Assembly (NCBI GenBank): GCA_020832135.1 | Contig: JAFIFG010000123.1 | Location: 98,449 to 162,448 of the forward strand | From: Clostridiaceae bacterium | GTDB taxonomy: Bacteria > Bacillota > Clostridia > Peptostreptococcales > Natronincolaceae | Reading direction: 5' to 3' | Length of the DNA: 64,000 nt | Shown: positions 45,886 to 55,183 of the stretch, one piece after another | Position numbering within the stretch: the first letter of the stretch is position 1 | Layout of the letters: each line of letters begins with the position of its first letter | Program-made: the position numbers and the translations under genes | The notes under the pieces: generated by a model | The model's database searches: none | What the model saw: the letters and a program-made list of their open reading frames with translations, nothing else | Told to the model about the DNA's origin: nothing

Positions 45886-45941
45886 AAGTCAGTACGGGCG
45901 GTCCTCTATGATATATGTTCATAAGAACGTCTAAGAAGGAA
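45886..45941 (+). ncRNA. Probable L19 leader RNA
   Basis: The transcript between the promoter and the rplS ribosome site is about 65 bases and contains a GTTC-ATAA-GAAC hairpin (45918-45929) and a GC-rich stretch ACGGGCGGTCCTC. Low-GC Firmicutes have a known structured L19 leader (Rfam L19_leader) in this position that binds the protein for feedback control. I infer identity by position and partial structure only. Confidence 0.45.
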
Positions 45942-45953
45942 GGAGGTACAACC

Positions 45954-46304
45954 ATGGAATTAATAAGAGCGATAGAAAAAGAACAATTAAAAAATGACGT
46001 TGTAGATTTTGGTACTGGTGATACAGTAAAAGTACACGTTAGAATTAAAGAAGGTAACAGAGAAAGAATACAGGTATTCGAAGGAATTGTTATTAAAAGG
46101 CAAGGTGGAAGCATTGCTGAAACCTTTACTGTAAGAAGAATTTCTTACGGAATTGGGGTTGAAAGAACATTCCCATTACATTCTCCTAAGATTGAGAAAT
46201 TAGAAGTGATCAAACGTGGTAAAGTTAGAAGAGCTAGACTATTCTACTTAAGAGATAGGATTGGTAAAGCTGCATTCAAGATTAAAGAAAAGAAAAGATA
46301 TTAA
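45954..46304 (+). CDS. rplS: Ribosomal protein L19
   Basis: A 116-residue large-subunit protein at the 30S interface. Segments seen are [60 protein letters not shown] and [19 protein letters not shown] 45954 is preceded by GGAAGGAGGT. An upstream in-frame ATG (45915) lies in the leader and is not the start. A terminator follows. Confidence 0.97.
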   Translation: MELIRAIEKEQLKNDVVDFGTGDTVKVHVRIKEGNRERIQVFEGIVIKRQGGSIAETFTVRRISYGIGVERTFPLHSPKIEKLEVIKRGKVRRARLFYLRDRIGKAAFKIKEKKRY

Positions 46305-46307
46305 TTA

Positions 46308-46342
46308 AAAGGGACTGTAAACAGTCCCTTTATTTAATATAT
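46308..46342 (+). terminator. Intrinsic terminator after rplS
   Basis: AAAGGGACTGT pairs with ACAGTCCCTTT (46321-46331); the tail TATTTAATAT is AT-rich. It begins a few bases after the stop codon. Confidence 0.8.
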
Positions 46343-46410
46343 ACTTTAAAAATAGTGTTTACATATATAGATTACCTTTTGAAAACAAGCGAATTAAAAG
46401 GAGAGATATC

Positions 46411-47265
46411 ATGAACATTAACTGGTATCCTGGTCATATGAAAAAGACTAAGGAACTGTTACAACAACAATTGAAACTGGTGGATGTAGTTTATGAATTA
46501 ATGGATGCGAGAATTCCCATCAGTAGTAAAAATCCCGTCATAGATGAAATTATAGCTAATAAACCAAAAGTGATTATTTTAAATAAGGCAGACCTTGCTG
46601 ATGATAAGATCACTAAATTATGGATTGAACATTATAAGTCAGAAGGTATAAAAGCCATTTCCGTTGATACGTTATCAGGAAAAGGGTTAAGGGAAGTTGT
46701 TGTAGAGGGAGAGAAGGCTGTAAAGGAAAAGATGGATAAACTTGTGGAAAAGGGTAGAAAGGTAAGAGCCATAAGAGTGATGACAGTAGGGATACCGAAT
46801 GTAGGCAAATCCACTATCATTAATAGGTTAGCTGGGAAAAAAAGTGCCAAAACTGGCGATCGACCAGGTGTTACTAAGGGAAAACAATGGATACGTTTAA
46901 AGGGAAACATGGAGCTTTTAGATACCCCAGGAATTTTATGGCCTAAATTTGAAGATCAAAATGTAGCACGAAACTTGGCCTTTACAGGAGCTATTAGGGA
47001 TGAAATTATGGATATCGAAACCTTGGCTTTGAGATTACTAGAAAAACTTTGGATAACCGATAAAGATAAACTAATAAGCAGGTATAATATAGAAGAAGGT
47101 CTGTCATCAGGCTTAGAAATCATGGATAACATAGCTAAAAATAGAGGTTGTATCATTAGTAAAGGAGAAATAGATTATACTAGAGTAGCTAATATGATAT
47201 TAGACGAGTTTCGTGGAGGAAAAATAGGAAGAATTTCTCTTGAAAGACCTACAACTTCAATATAG
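46411..47265 (+). CDS. rbgA: Ribosome biogenesis GTPase RbgA (YlqF)
   Basis: A late 50S assembly GTPase with permuted G motifs. NINWYPGHMKKTKELL at the start and DARIPISSKNP are family marks. The G4 motif NKADL (near 58) precedes G1 GIPNVGKSTIINRL (near 129) and G3 DTPGILWP (near 171). The length is 284. It has an AAAGGAGAGAT ribosome site and is followed after 21 bases by rnhB, as in Bacillus. Confidence 0.95.
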   Translation: MNINWYPGHMKKTKELLQQQLKLVDVVYELMDARIPISSKNPVIDEIIANKPKVIILNKADLADDKITKLWIEHYKSEGIKAISVDTLSGKGLREVVVEGEKAVKEKMDKLVEKGRKVRAIRVMTVGIPNVGKSTIINRLAGKKSAKTGDRPGVTKGKQWIRLKGNMELLDTPGILWPKFEDQNVARNLAFTGAIRDEIMDIETLALRLLEKLWITDKDKLISRYNIEEGLSSGLEIMDNIAKNRGCIISKGEIDYTRVANMILDEFRGGKIGRISLERPTTSI

Positions 47266-47286
47266 ATGCTAAAGGGGGAATGAAGG

Positions 47287-47913
47287 ATGCCGAGCCTAGA
47301 AATGGAAAGTAGCATTTGGCATTTAGGATATGAAAATGTAGCTTGTTGTGATGAAGTAGGTAGAGGTTGTCTTTTTGGTCCTGTTTTGGCGGCGGCTGTC
47401 ATATTACCTAAAGGGTTAGTGATAGAAGGTGTTAATGACTCTAAAAAACTTTCTCAAAAGAAAAGAGATCAGCTATACGACATTATTAGGGAAAATGCTA
47501 GAGCGATAGGTATTGGTATAGTAGAAGCTGATGAAATAGACAAAATAAATATAAAAAATGCTGCTAGGTTAGCTATGAAGAAGGCAGTTTTAAATTTAAA
47601 GGATAAAGAAGGTCAAGCTGTAGAGCCGGAATATATTCTTGTGGATGCAGAAGAAATTGATGTTACTATTCCACAAAAGGCTATTATTAAAGGTGATAGC
47701 ACAGTACATGGTATTGCCGCTGCCTCCATTATAGCAAAGGTTACTAGAGACAGAATGTGTTTAGATTGGCATGGACAATATCCACAATACGGCCTAGACA
47801 AACATAAAGGTTATGCCACTAAAGTCCATAGAGAAGCTTTAATAAAATATGGAGTTACTGACATGCATAGAAGGAGTTTTCTTAAAAAATTAATGCATGT
47901 AATTAAAGGATAA
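47287..47913 (+). CDS. rnhB: Ribonuclease HII
   Basis: Removes ribonucleotides and RNA from RNA-DNA hybrids. The acidic active site is seen in CCDEVGRGCLFGPVLAAAVI near residue 20, NDSKKLSQKKRDQLY near 49, and HGIAAASIIAKVTRDRM near 140. The length is 208, within the normal range. The start could also be the ATG five codons later. It overlaps the first ATG of yraN. Confidence 0.95.
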   Translation: MPSLEMESSIWHLGYENVACCDEVGRGCLFGPVLAAAVILPKGLVIEGVNDSKKLSQKKRDQLYDIIRENARAIGIGIVEADEIDKINIKNAARLAMKKAVLNLKDKEGQAVEPEYILVDAEEIDVTIPQKAIIKGDSTVHGIAAASIIAKVTRDRMCLDWHGQYPQYGLDKHKGYATKVHREALIKYGVTDMHRRSFLKKLMHVIKG

Positions 47914-47918
47914 TGGCT

Positions 47919-48266
47919 ATGAATAAAAAAATAGGTGATTATGGGGAAGATTTAAGTAAAAAATATTTAATTACAAAAGGATATACTATATTAGCTTGTA
48001 ATTATAAGACAAAACTCGGTGAAATAGATATTATAGGTAGCAAAAAAGAGACTATTATATTTATCGAGGTAAAAACAAGAAGAACCAATTCCTTCGGCTT
48101 ACCAAGAGAAGCTGTTAACTATAAGAAACAAATGGTGTTAAAAAAGCTTGCACAACAGTATATTCAATATAAAAGTTTGAAGAATATGAACTTTAGATTT
48201 GATGTAATAGAAGTAATAATCAAAAATGAAAAATATGACATAAATCATATTGAAAATGCATTTTAG
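47919..48266 (+). CDS. yraN: YraN family (UPF0102) endonuclease-like protein
   Basis: A 115-residue protein with the Holliday-junction-resolvase-like core GDYGEDLSKKYLITKGY, LGEIDIIGSKKETIIFIEVK and the basic TRR. The Glu-Asp-ExK pattern is that of nuclease folds, but biochemical function in bacteria is not settled. I prefer ATG 47919, eight bases after AAAGGA; ATG 47913 is too close. It is between rnhB and comM, near dprA, the usual DNA-processing neighbourhood. Confidence 0.88.
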   Translation: MNKKIGDYGEDLSKKYLITKGYTILACNYKTKLGEIDIIGSKKETIIFIEVKTRRTNSFGLPREAVNYKKQMVLKKLAQQYIQYKSLKNMNFRFDVIEVIIKNEKYDINHIENAF

Positions 48267-48280
48267 AGTATTATTCTACA

Positions 48281-48382
48281 AACACTTCCAACTATTTTAA
48301 AAATTTTGTAAAATTTTAAAGGGAAAAAGAGCTATGTAGAGAATTCCCTTATATATACAAAATTTTATTAATAGGAAGTGTT
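48281..48382 (+). other. Structured leader before comM that may pair with the ribosome site
   Basis: AACACTTCC (48281-48289) is the exact complement of GGAAGTGTT (48374-48382), which contains the comM Shine-Dalgarno sequence. Inside lies another stem AAGGGAA (48319-48325) / TTCCCTT (48344-48350). The fold would hide the ribosome site. Confidence 0.45.
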
Positions 48383-48385
48383 ATT

Positions 48386-49918
48386 ATGCTGTCCAAAAGT
48401 AAAACCTGTTGTATTTATGGCCTATCGGTTGCAGATATTGAAGTGGAGGTAGACATAACCAATGGATTGCCTGCCATCAATATAGTGGGATTACCAGATA
48501 TAGCTCTAAAGGAATCTAAAGAAAGGGTGCGATCTGCTATAAATAATAGTGGATTTGAATTTCCTTTAAAAAGGATTACTATTAATCTAGCTCCTGCTGC
48601 TACAAAGAAAGAAGGCACTCACTTTGATTTACCAATAGCTCTGGGAGTATTGGAAGCCTCACATCAATTAAGTCTTAAGAACTTCTATGATGTAGTTATT
48701 TTAGGAGAACTTTCCCTAGATGGCAAAATTAACAGAGTAAATGGTGTATTGCCTATGCTTTTAAGCATGTATGAAAAAGGTCTCAGAAAAGTAATATTAC
48801 CTATAGATAACCTTGAAGAGGCTAAACTGGTAGAAGGTCTACAATGTATAGGAGTAACAACATTAAATGAATTAGTGGGATTTATTCACGGTACAACAAA
48901 ATTAGAGGTCCATACAGGTTCGATAGTCAAAGATTTAACTAGTCCATTATTTAATGAAGATTTTAAAGATCTAAAAGGTCAGGAAAATCTCAAACGAGGT
49001 TTGGAAATAGTAGCTGCAGGAAGCCATAATCTACTAATGGTAGGCCCTCCTGGATCTGGAAAAACCATGGCAGCCAGAAGACTACCGTCTATTCTCCCCA
49101 GTCTTACTTTTGAAGAGGCTATGGAGATTACAAAGATATACAGTATTTCTGGTATGCTTGATAAAGATAAAGGCTTAATTACCCAAAGGCCCTTCAGAGC
49201 TCCCCATCATACATCATCCATGGTATCTCTAACAGGAGGTGGACGCATACCCAAACCTGGAGAAGTGTCATTAAGTCACTATGGTGTTCTATTTCTTGAT
49301 GAAGTAGCTGAGTTCAGTAAAAATACATTGGAAGTCCTTAGACAACCGATGGAGGACGGAGTTATTAGTTTATCAAGAGCACACGGTTCCTTTACTTATC
49401 CTGCTAAATTTATGCTAATATGCTCTATGAATCCATGTCCTTGTGGGTATTATGGAAGCGATAGCCAGCATGACTGTAATTGTACACCCCATGAAATTAA
49501 ACGATATGCTGCAAAAATATCAGGTCCATTGTTAGACCGGATGGATATTGTTGTAGAAACTACAGCAGTGTCTTATAAGGATCTTACTGATGGTGGAAAA
49601 GTTGAAACCTCTAGTGAAATAAGAAGGCGTGTGGAGAAGGCTCGACAAAAGCAATTAGAAAGATATGAAGGGACATCATTTAAATCTAATGCTCAATTGA
49701 CTCCTTCAGCCATTAAAAAGTATTGTAAGCTGGAGGGAAAATCTCAGGAACTCCTAAAAAATGCTTTTCACAAGATGAAGTTAAGTGCCAGGGCTTATAA
49801 CAGAATTATAAAAATATCTAGAACCATTGGAGATTTAGATAACAGTACGAACATCAAACTAGACCACGTAGCTGAAGCCCTTCAATACAGAATTACACAA
49901 GGGTTAAGTGGGAGGTAG
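48386..49918 (+). CDS. comM: YifB/ComM family Mg-chelatase-like AAA+ helicase
   Basis: The N-terminal Lon-protease-like domain (GLPDIALKESKERVRSAI, LAPAATKKEGTHFDLPIALG) is followed by an AAA+ core with GPPGSGKTMAARRLPSILP near residue 218. The core continues with HHTSSMVSLTGGG, LFLDEVAEFSK and CSMNPCPCGYYG. In Haemophilus and Vibrio ComM is a branch-migration helicase for natural transformation. The length of 510 is full. It stands directly upstream of dprA, which also acts in transformation and recombination. Confidence 0.93.
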   Translation: MLSKSKTCCIYGLSVADIEVEVDITNGLPAINIVGLPDIALKESKERVRSAINNSGFEFPLKRITINLAPAATKKEGTHFDLPIALGVLEASHQLSLKNFYDVVILGELSLDGKINRVNGVLPMLLSMYEKGLRKVILPIDNLEEAKLVEGLQCIGVTTLNELVGFIHGTTKLEVHTGSIVKDLTSPLFNEDFKDLKGQENLKRGLEIVAAGSHNLLMVGPPGSGKTMAARRLPSILPSLTFEEAMEITKIYSISGMLDKDKGLITQRPFRAPHHTSSMVSLTGGGRIPKPGEVSLSHYGVLFLDEVAEFSKNTLEVLRQPMEDGVISLSRAHGSFTYPAKFMLICSMNPCPCGYYGSDSQHDCNCTPHEIKRYAAKISGPLLDRMDIVVETTAVSYKDLTDGGKVETSSEIRRRVEKARQKQLERYEGTSFKSNAQLTPSAIKKYCKLEGKSQELLKNAFHKMKLSARAYNRIIKISRTIGDLDNSTNIKLDHVAEALQYRITQGLSGR

Positions 49919-49921
49919 AGT

Positions 49922-51013
49922 ATGGTAAATAAAAAGAATTTATTTATTTGGTTGAATCATCTTGGAGGCATTTCTTATGAAAATATACAACAATTAACAA
50001 ATTATTTTGGATCTCTAGAAGAGTTATGGTATGCAGGCGAAGAGCATATATTAAAAGCAATGGGTAGTAGAAGTATAATTGCAGATAAATTGTTGAAAAA
50101 TAGAAATGAAAAGGTTTTAAGAAGCAATCTGACTGTTATGGAAAATAAAAATTTTGATGTTGTTACCATACTAGATGATACGTACCCTGAAAAATTAAAG
50201 AATATATATAATCCACCTTATGTACTATATATAAAGGGAAGTTTTAAGGGTGATATTCCCCTAATAGGTTTAGTGGGTGCTAGAAAGTCTACTGCTTATG
50301 GAAAATGGGCAGCACGAAAATTTGCTAAAGAATTAAGTGATTGGGGTATAGGTATTGTAAGTGGCTTGGCATTAGGTGTTGATAGGGAAAGTCATATAGG
50401 TTCCTTAGAGTCTAATGGCTACACAATAGGTGTAATAGGGTGCGGTATAGATATGTGCTACCCCAAATCAAATCAACAGCTTTATAATGAGATGATAGAA
50501 AAAGGATGCATTGTATCGGAGTATCCTCCAGGTACAGAACCTTTAAAACATCATTTTCCTGCAAGGAATCGTATTATTAGTGGATTGTCAGATGGAATAG
50601 TGGTAATAGAAGCTGGGATAAAAAGCGGTGCTCTTATTACAGTGGAGCATGGCCTAGAACAAGGCAAGGATATATATGCTTTACCAGGAAATATAAATAG
50701 TAGTCAAAGTAAGGGAACCAATAAAATTATAAAAGAAGGTGGGAAAATTTTATTGGAGGTAGAGGATATTATAGAAGAGCTTAAATGTAGATACCCTTTA
50801 GAAAACTCTAACGAGGTTTCGACAATGGAGGAAGCTCTAAGTGAAGAAGAAATAAGAATTTTTAAAGTAGTGAAAGAAGCACCTATACATATAGATTTGT
50901 TAGCTTATAAAAGTCGTATAAGTATTTCGGAGTTGAGTACAATATTAACCATATTAGAAATAAAGGGGTTTGTAAGTCAGTTGCCGGGAAAAACATTTAC
51001 AGCTAATAGATAA
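49922..51013 (+). CDS. dprA: DNA processing protein DprA
   Basis: Binds incoming single-stranded DNA and loads RecA. The Rossmann domain shows GLVGARKSTAYGKWAARKFA near residue 115, GIVSGLALGVDRESH near 141, GVIGCGIDMCYP near 165 and FPARNRIISGLSDGIVVIEA near 215. A winged-helix region lies at the C-terminus (from about 300). The length is 363. Start ATG 49922, three bases after comM, behind GGGAGG. Confidence 0.94.
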   Translation: MVNKKNLFIWLNHLGGISYENIQQLTNYFGSLEELWYAGEEHILKAMGSRSIIADKLLKNRNEKVLRSNLTVMENKNFDVVTILDDTYPEKLKNIYNPPYVLYIKGSFKGDIPLIGLVGARKSTAYGKWAARKFAKELSDWGIGIVSGLALGVDRESHIGSLESNGYTIGVIGCGIDMCYPKSNQQLYNEMIEKGCIVSEYPPGTEPLKHHFPARNRIISGLSDGIVVIEAGIKSGALITVEHGLEQGKDIYALPGNINSSQSKGTNKIIKEGGKILLEVEDIIEELKCRYPLENSNEVSTMEEALSEEEIRIFKVVKEAPIHIDLLAYKSRISISELSTILTILEIKGFVSQLPGKTFTANR

Positions 51014-51024
51014 ATTGTTATAAT
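50996..51024 (+). promoter_or_regulatory. topA promoter
   Basis: TTTACA (50996-51001), inside the dprA end, 17 bases, then a perfect TATAAT (51019-51024). A 7-base inverted repeat ATTGTTA (51014-51020) / TAACAAT (51044-51050) overlaps the -10. Confidence 0.65.
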
Positions 51025-51084
51025 GGATTGAATTAATTTTGTCTAACAATTCCAAACTTAATTACAGTACTGGAGGTGAGGTAA

Positions 51085-53163
51085 TTGGCAAAATCCTTAG
51101 TAATAGTAGAGTCGCCCGCTAAAGCAAAGACAATTAAAAAGTTTTTAGGCAAAAACTATGTTGTAAAGGCCTCTGTTGGACATGTGATAGATCTACCTAA
51201 AAGTAAGCTTGGTATTGACATAGAAGATAACTTCAAACCTCAATATATTACCATAAGAGGTAAAGGACCGGTTTTAAAGGAGATAAAAGCAGAGGCTAAA
51301 AAGGCTAAAAAAATATATTTAGCGACTGACCCTGATAGAGAGGGAGAAGCTATATCTTGGCATCTATCTAATGCATTAAATATTAAAGAGGATACTGCTT
51401 GTAGAATTGAATTTAATGAAATAACTAAGAATGCTATTAAAAATGCTATAAAGAAACCAAGAACCATTGATAAAAAACTAGTAGATGCACAACAAGCAAG
51501 AAGAGTATTGGACAGATTAGTTGGTTATAAAATAAGTCCTTTGTTATGGCGAAAAATGAGAAAAGGTCTTAGTGCTGGTAGAGTTCAATCGGTGGCCACT
51601 AAGATGATAAAGGACCGTGAAGAAGAAATTAACAAATTTATCCCAGAGGAATATTGGAGTTTAATTTTAAACCTAAATAACAGTCAAAAAGAAAAATTTG
51701 ATGCAAAGTTTCAAAAGGATGATTTAGGGAATAAAGAGATTAAGTCTAAAGAAGAGATGGATGAAATCATAAAAAAGATAGAAGGTAAAAAACTTACTAT
51801 CACTGATGTTAAAAAAGGTACTAAAAGAAGAAACCCAAATCTACCTTTTACTACTAGTACACTACAACAGGAAGCATCTAATAAACTAGGTTTCTCCACG
51901 AAAAAAACTATGTCTGTTTCACAACAGTTGTATGAAGGGATAGATTTAGAAAAAGAAGGTACCGTTGGTCTTATTACTTATATCCGTACTGATTCCACTA
52001 GAATAGCAGAAGAAGCTAGAAAAAGTGCACATCAATATATTATGGATCATGTGGGTGAAAAGTACATCAATGAAAAGCCTAGCACCAAGAGTAAAAAGCC
52101 TCAAGGAGGTCAAGATGCTCATGAAGCAATTAGACCGACAGATGTAATGAGGAACCCTCTTAGCATAAAAGCATCTTTGTCTAGAGATCAATTTAAGCTA
52201 TATAAATTGATATGGGAAAGATTTGTAGCAAGTCAAATGACACCTGCTTTATATGAAACTTTATCGATAGAATTGACGGTAGCTGGTGTAATATTTAGAG
52301 CTACAGGTTCTAGACTTGTATTTGATGGTTTCTTAAAGATTTACTCTTTCGGATCAGTTTCAGAAGATGTAAATCTCCCTATATTGACAGAGGGAGAAGA
52401 AGTAGATATAGTAAACATGCTACCTAACCAACACTTTACACAACCACCACCTAGATACACAGAAGCTTCTTTAGTTAGAACAATGGAAGAATTAGGTATT
52501 GGACGTCCTAGTACTTATTCACCTACAATAAGCACCATACTTTCTAGAGGTTATGTAGAAAAAGAAGGAAAAAATTTAAAACCAACAGAGTTAGGTGTCC
52601 TTGTTACGGGGATATTAGAGGAATACTTTTCTGATATCATTGATATAAACTTCACTGCGGATTTTGAAAAAAATCTAGACTATATTGAAGAAGGAAACAA
52701 GGAATGGCAGCAGCCAATCCGTGATTTCTATCAATTCTTTGAAAAAATGCTAAAGAAAGCTGACGAAGATATCGAAGAGATTGATATGGTAGAGGAAAGC
52801 GATGAAATATGTGAAAAGTGTAATGAAAAGATGCTAATTAAGCATGGGCGATTTGGAAAATTTTTAGCTTGTTCCAACTACCCAGAATGCACCTTCACAA
52901 AGCCTATAGTACATAAAATAGGTATTGAATGTCCTAAATGTCAAGAAGGTGAAATAGTGGAGCGTAAGTCCAAAAGAGGTAGGTTGTTTTACGGCTGCAG
53001 TGCTTATCCAAACTGTGATTTTGTTTCATGGACAAAGCCCATAAATGAAAAATGCCCTGATTGCAATAGCCTATTGGCTCATAAAAAAAATAAGAAAAGT
53101 GAAAAAGTCATATGTACCAATAAAGAATGTAAATATAGTAGAACTATAGAGCCTTCTTCCTAA
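51085..53163 (+). CDS. topA: DNA topoisomerase I
   Basis: Relaxes negative supercoils. The TOPRIM domain has VIVESPAKAKTIKKFLG at residue 5 and TDPDREGEAISWHL near 91. The active tyrosine is in TYIRTDSTR near 298, and GIGRPSTYSPTI is a family motif. Three C-terminal zinc-binding modules start with CEKCNEKM, CPKCQEGE and CPDCNSLL (about 572-690). The length is 692. It starts with TTG at 51085, preceded by TGGAGGTGAGG. hslV follows 44 bases after. Confidence 0.96.
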   Translation: MAKSLVIVESPAKAKTIKKFLGKNYVVKASVGHVIDLPKSKLGIDIEDNFKPQYITIRGKGPVLKEIKAEAKKAKKIYLATDPDREGEAISWHLSNALNIKEDTACRIEFNEITKNAIKNAIKKPRTIDKKLVDAQQARRVLDRLVGYKISPLLWRKMRKGLSAGRVQSVATKMIKDREEEINKFIPEEYWSLILNLNNSQKEKFDAKFQKDDLGNKEIKSKEEMDEIIKKIEGKKLTITDVKKGTKRRNPNLPFTTSTLQQEASNKLGFSTKKTMSVSQQLYEGIDLEKEGTVGLITYIRTDSTRIAEEARKSAHQYIMDHVGEKYINEKPSTKSKKPQGGQDAHEAIRPTDVMRNPLSIKASLSRDQFKLYKLIWERFVASQMTPALYETLSIELTVAGVIFRATGSRLVFDGFLKIYSFGSVSEDVNLPILTEGEEVDIVNMLPNQHFTQPPPRYTEASLVRTMEELGIGRPSTYSPTISTILSRGYVEKEGKNLKPTELGVLVTGILEEYFSDIIDINFTADFEKNLDYIEEGNKEWQQPIRDFYQFFEKMLKKADEDIEEIDMVEESDEICEKCNEKMLIKHGRFGKFLACSNYPECTFTKPIVHKIGIECPKCQEGEIVERKSKRGRLFYGCSAYPNCDFVSWTKPINEKCPDCNSLLAHKKNKKSEKVICTNKECKYSRTIEPSS

Positions 53164-53207
53164 GTATCAAGATACCTATTATATTAATAATTGGGTGGTG
53201 AGGTATT

Positions 53208-53741
53208 ATGTTAAAGGGTACTACAATTGTTGCAGTAAAAAAAAGCGGTATAGATTTAGCTATAGCAGGAGATGGGCAAGTTACCTTGGGAGAAAAAACA
53301 GTTATAAAACATCATGCTAAGAAGGTAAGACGTATATACAAGGACGAAGTGTTAATTGGTTTTGCTGGATCGGTAGCTGATGCATTTACATTAGCGGAAA
53401 GATTTGAAAATTACTTAGAAAAACATGATGGTAACTTAAAGAGGGCGGCTGTAGAATTAGCACAAAGTTGGAGAAAAGATAAAGTATTAACAAAGCTAGA
53501 AGCTATGCTGATTGCTTTAAACAAGACAAACATGTTGGTTATAAGTGGTTCGGGAGAAGTAATAGAGCCGGATGATAATGTCATAGCTATTGGCTCTGGA
53601 GGCTCTTATGCTTTGGCTGCTGCTATAGCATTAAAGAACAACACCAATCTATCCAGTCAGGAAATTGTTAAAAAATCTTTAGAAATTGCTGCGGATATAT
53701 GTGTATTCACCAACAATCAAATTGTTGTAGAAACTCTATAG
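53208..53741 (+). CDS. hslV: ATP-dependent protease subunit HslV (ClpQ)
   Basis: The peptidase of the HslUV proteasome-like protease. The 177-residue protein starts [14 protein letters not shown]; after removal of four residues threonine 5 would be the catalytic N-terminus, so it is of threonine type. Further family marks are [25 protein letters not shown] and [12 protein letters not shown]. It lies before hslU and codY as in B. subtilis, but the trmFO and xerC/codV genes usually found between topA and hslV there are absent. Confidence 0.95.
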   Translation: MLKGTTIVAVKKSGIDLAIAGDGQVTLGEKTVIKHHAKKVRRIYKDEVLIGFAGSVADAFTLAERFENYLEKHDGNLKRAAVELAQSWRKDKVLTKLEAMLIALNKTNMLVISGSGEVIEPDDNVIAIGSGGSYALAAAIALKNNTNLSSQEIVKKSLEIAADICVFTNNQIVVETL

Positions 53742-53769
53742 CGATAATGTTATAAAGTGAGGTGGAAAA

Positions 53770-55161
53770 ATGAAGGATTTTACACCACGACAAATTGTAA
53801 ATGAATTAGATAAATTTATTATTGGGCAACAGGAAGCAAAAAAAGCTGTGGCTATCGCTTTGAGGAATAGAATAAGGCGTAGTAAGGTTGCTTATGAATT
53901 TCAAGAGGAAATAAAACCTAAGAATATCTTAATGGTAGGACCTACTGGAGTGGGGAAAACAGAAATTGCAAGGCGTTTAGCAAAATTAATGGATGCACCC
54001 TTCGTAAAGGTAGAGGCAACTAAATTTACGGAAGTGGGCTATGTAGGCAGAGATGTGGAGTCCATGATAAGAGATTTAGTAGAGGCATCCATAAGAATTT
54101 TAAAAACCAAACATATAAAAAATAATTATGAAAAAGCTAGAAGGTTAGCTAATGAACACTTGCTAGAGTTGTTGGACCCTAGTCCTAAACAAGAAGCTCC
54201 CTTTAAAAATCCCTTTGATATGTTTTTTAAAAGTCAAAATGATACAGAATATGACGTTGAAGATAGTGCTTTTAAAGAAGATGCAGAACTAAAAAAACAG
54301 CAGATTAAAAAACAATTGAAGGAAGGTATGTTGGAAGAAGTAATAGTGGAGATAGCAATAGAGGATCAAGGGCCTAATTCTTTAGAAATACTTGGTGCAG
54401 GAAATGAAGAAATGAATACTAATTTACAAGACATGCTGGGTGGACTCCTACCTAAAAAAGTCAAAAAGAAAAAGGTGACGGTAGGGGAAGCTCGTAAAAT
54501 ACTAATAGAGCAAGAAGCACAAAAACTGGTAGATATGGATGAAGTCACTTCATCAGCTATAAAAAATGTTGAAAATCAAGGCATCATATTTATTGATGAG
54601 ATAGATAAAATTACAGGTAGCCAAGGTTCTTCTGGACCAGATGTATCTAGAGAAGGGGTACAAAGAGATATTCTACCTGTTATTGAAGGATCCACTGTTA
54701 TGACAAAATATGGACCTGTAAAAACCGATCATATTTTATTTATTGCAGCAGGAGCCTTCCATATCGCCAAGGTTTCAGATTTAATACCAGAATTACAAGG
54801 GCGCTTTCCCATAAGAGTCAATTTAAATAATTTGACCCAAGAGGACTTCAAAGCTATATTAATACAACCAAAAAATGCTCTGTTAACACAATATAAGTTA
54901 TTATTAGAAACTGAAGGTATAAAAATCCAATTTCTAGAGGAAGCTATAGATGAGATTGCAAAAGTTTCTTACTTAGCAAATGAACAAACAGATAATATCG
55001 GAGCTAGAAGACTACATACTATTATGGAAAAGCTATTAGAAGATATATCCTTTGAAGCTCCTGAATTAAAAGATAAAGAAGTTGTTATTGATAAAGTATA
55101 TGTAAAGAGTAAATTAAAACATACAGTTAAAACTTTTATAGAAGATAAATATATTATTTAA
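53770..55161 (+). CDS. hslU: HslUV protease ATPase subunit HslU (ClpY)
   Basis: The AAA+ unfoldase that feeds HslV. It has [19 protein letters not shown] near residue 15, Walker [18 protein letters not shown] near 57, and the pore segment [18 protein letters not shown] near 88. A long I-domain (about 110-240) precedes Walker [11 protein letters not shown] near 274. [12 protein letters not shown] and [17 protein letters not shown] follow. The length is 463. It is 28 bases after hslV. Confidence 0.96.
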   Translation: MKDFTPRQIVNELDKFIIGQQEAKKAVAIALRNRIRRSKVAYEFQEEIKPKNILMVGPTGVGKTEIARRLAKLMDAPFVKVEATKFTEVGYVGRDVESMIRDLVEASIRILKTKHIKNNYEKARRLANEHLLELLDPSPKQEAPFKNPFDMFFKSQNDTEYDVEDSAFKEDAELKKQQIKKQLKEGMLEEVIVEIAIEDQGPNSLEILGAGNEEMNTNLQDMLGGLLPKKVKKKKVTVGEARKILIEQEAQKLVDMDEVTSSAIKNVENQGIIFIDEIDKITGSQGSSGPDVSREGVQRDILPVIEGSTVMTKYGPVKTDHILFIAAGAFHIAKVSDLIPELQGRFPIRVNLNNLTQEDFKAILIQPKNALLTQYKLLLETEGIKIQFLEEAIDEIAKVSYLANEQTDNIGARRLHTIMEKLLEDISFEAPELKDKEVVIDKVYVKSKLKHTVKTFIEDKYII

Positions 55162-55183
55162 TTAACAAAGGAGGAAATACAAA

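Noticed and set aside
48302..48316. CodY-box-like AATTTTGTAAAATTT before comM
   Set aside because: Three mismatches to the 15-base consensus in very AT-rich DNA; such matches are expected by chance.
50818..50826. TTCGACA in dprA as a Spo0A site
   Set aside because: It lies within coding sequence far from a promoter start and is consistent with chance.
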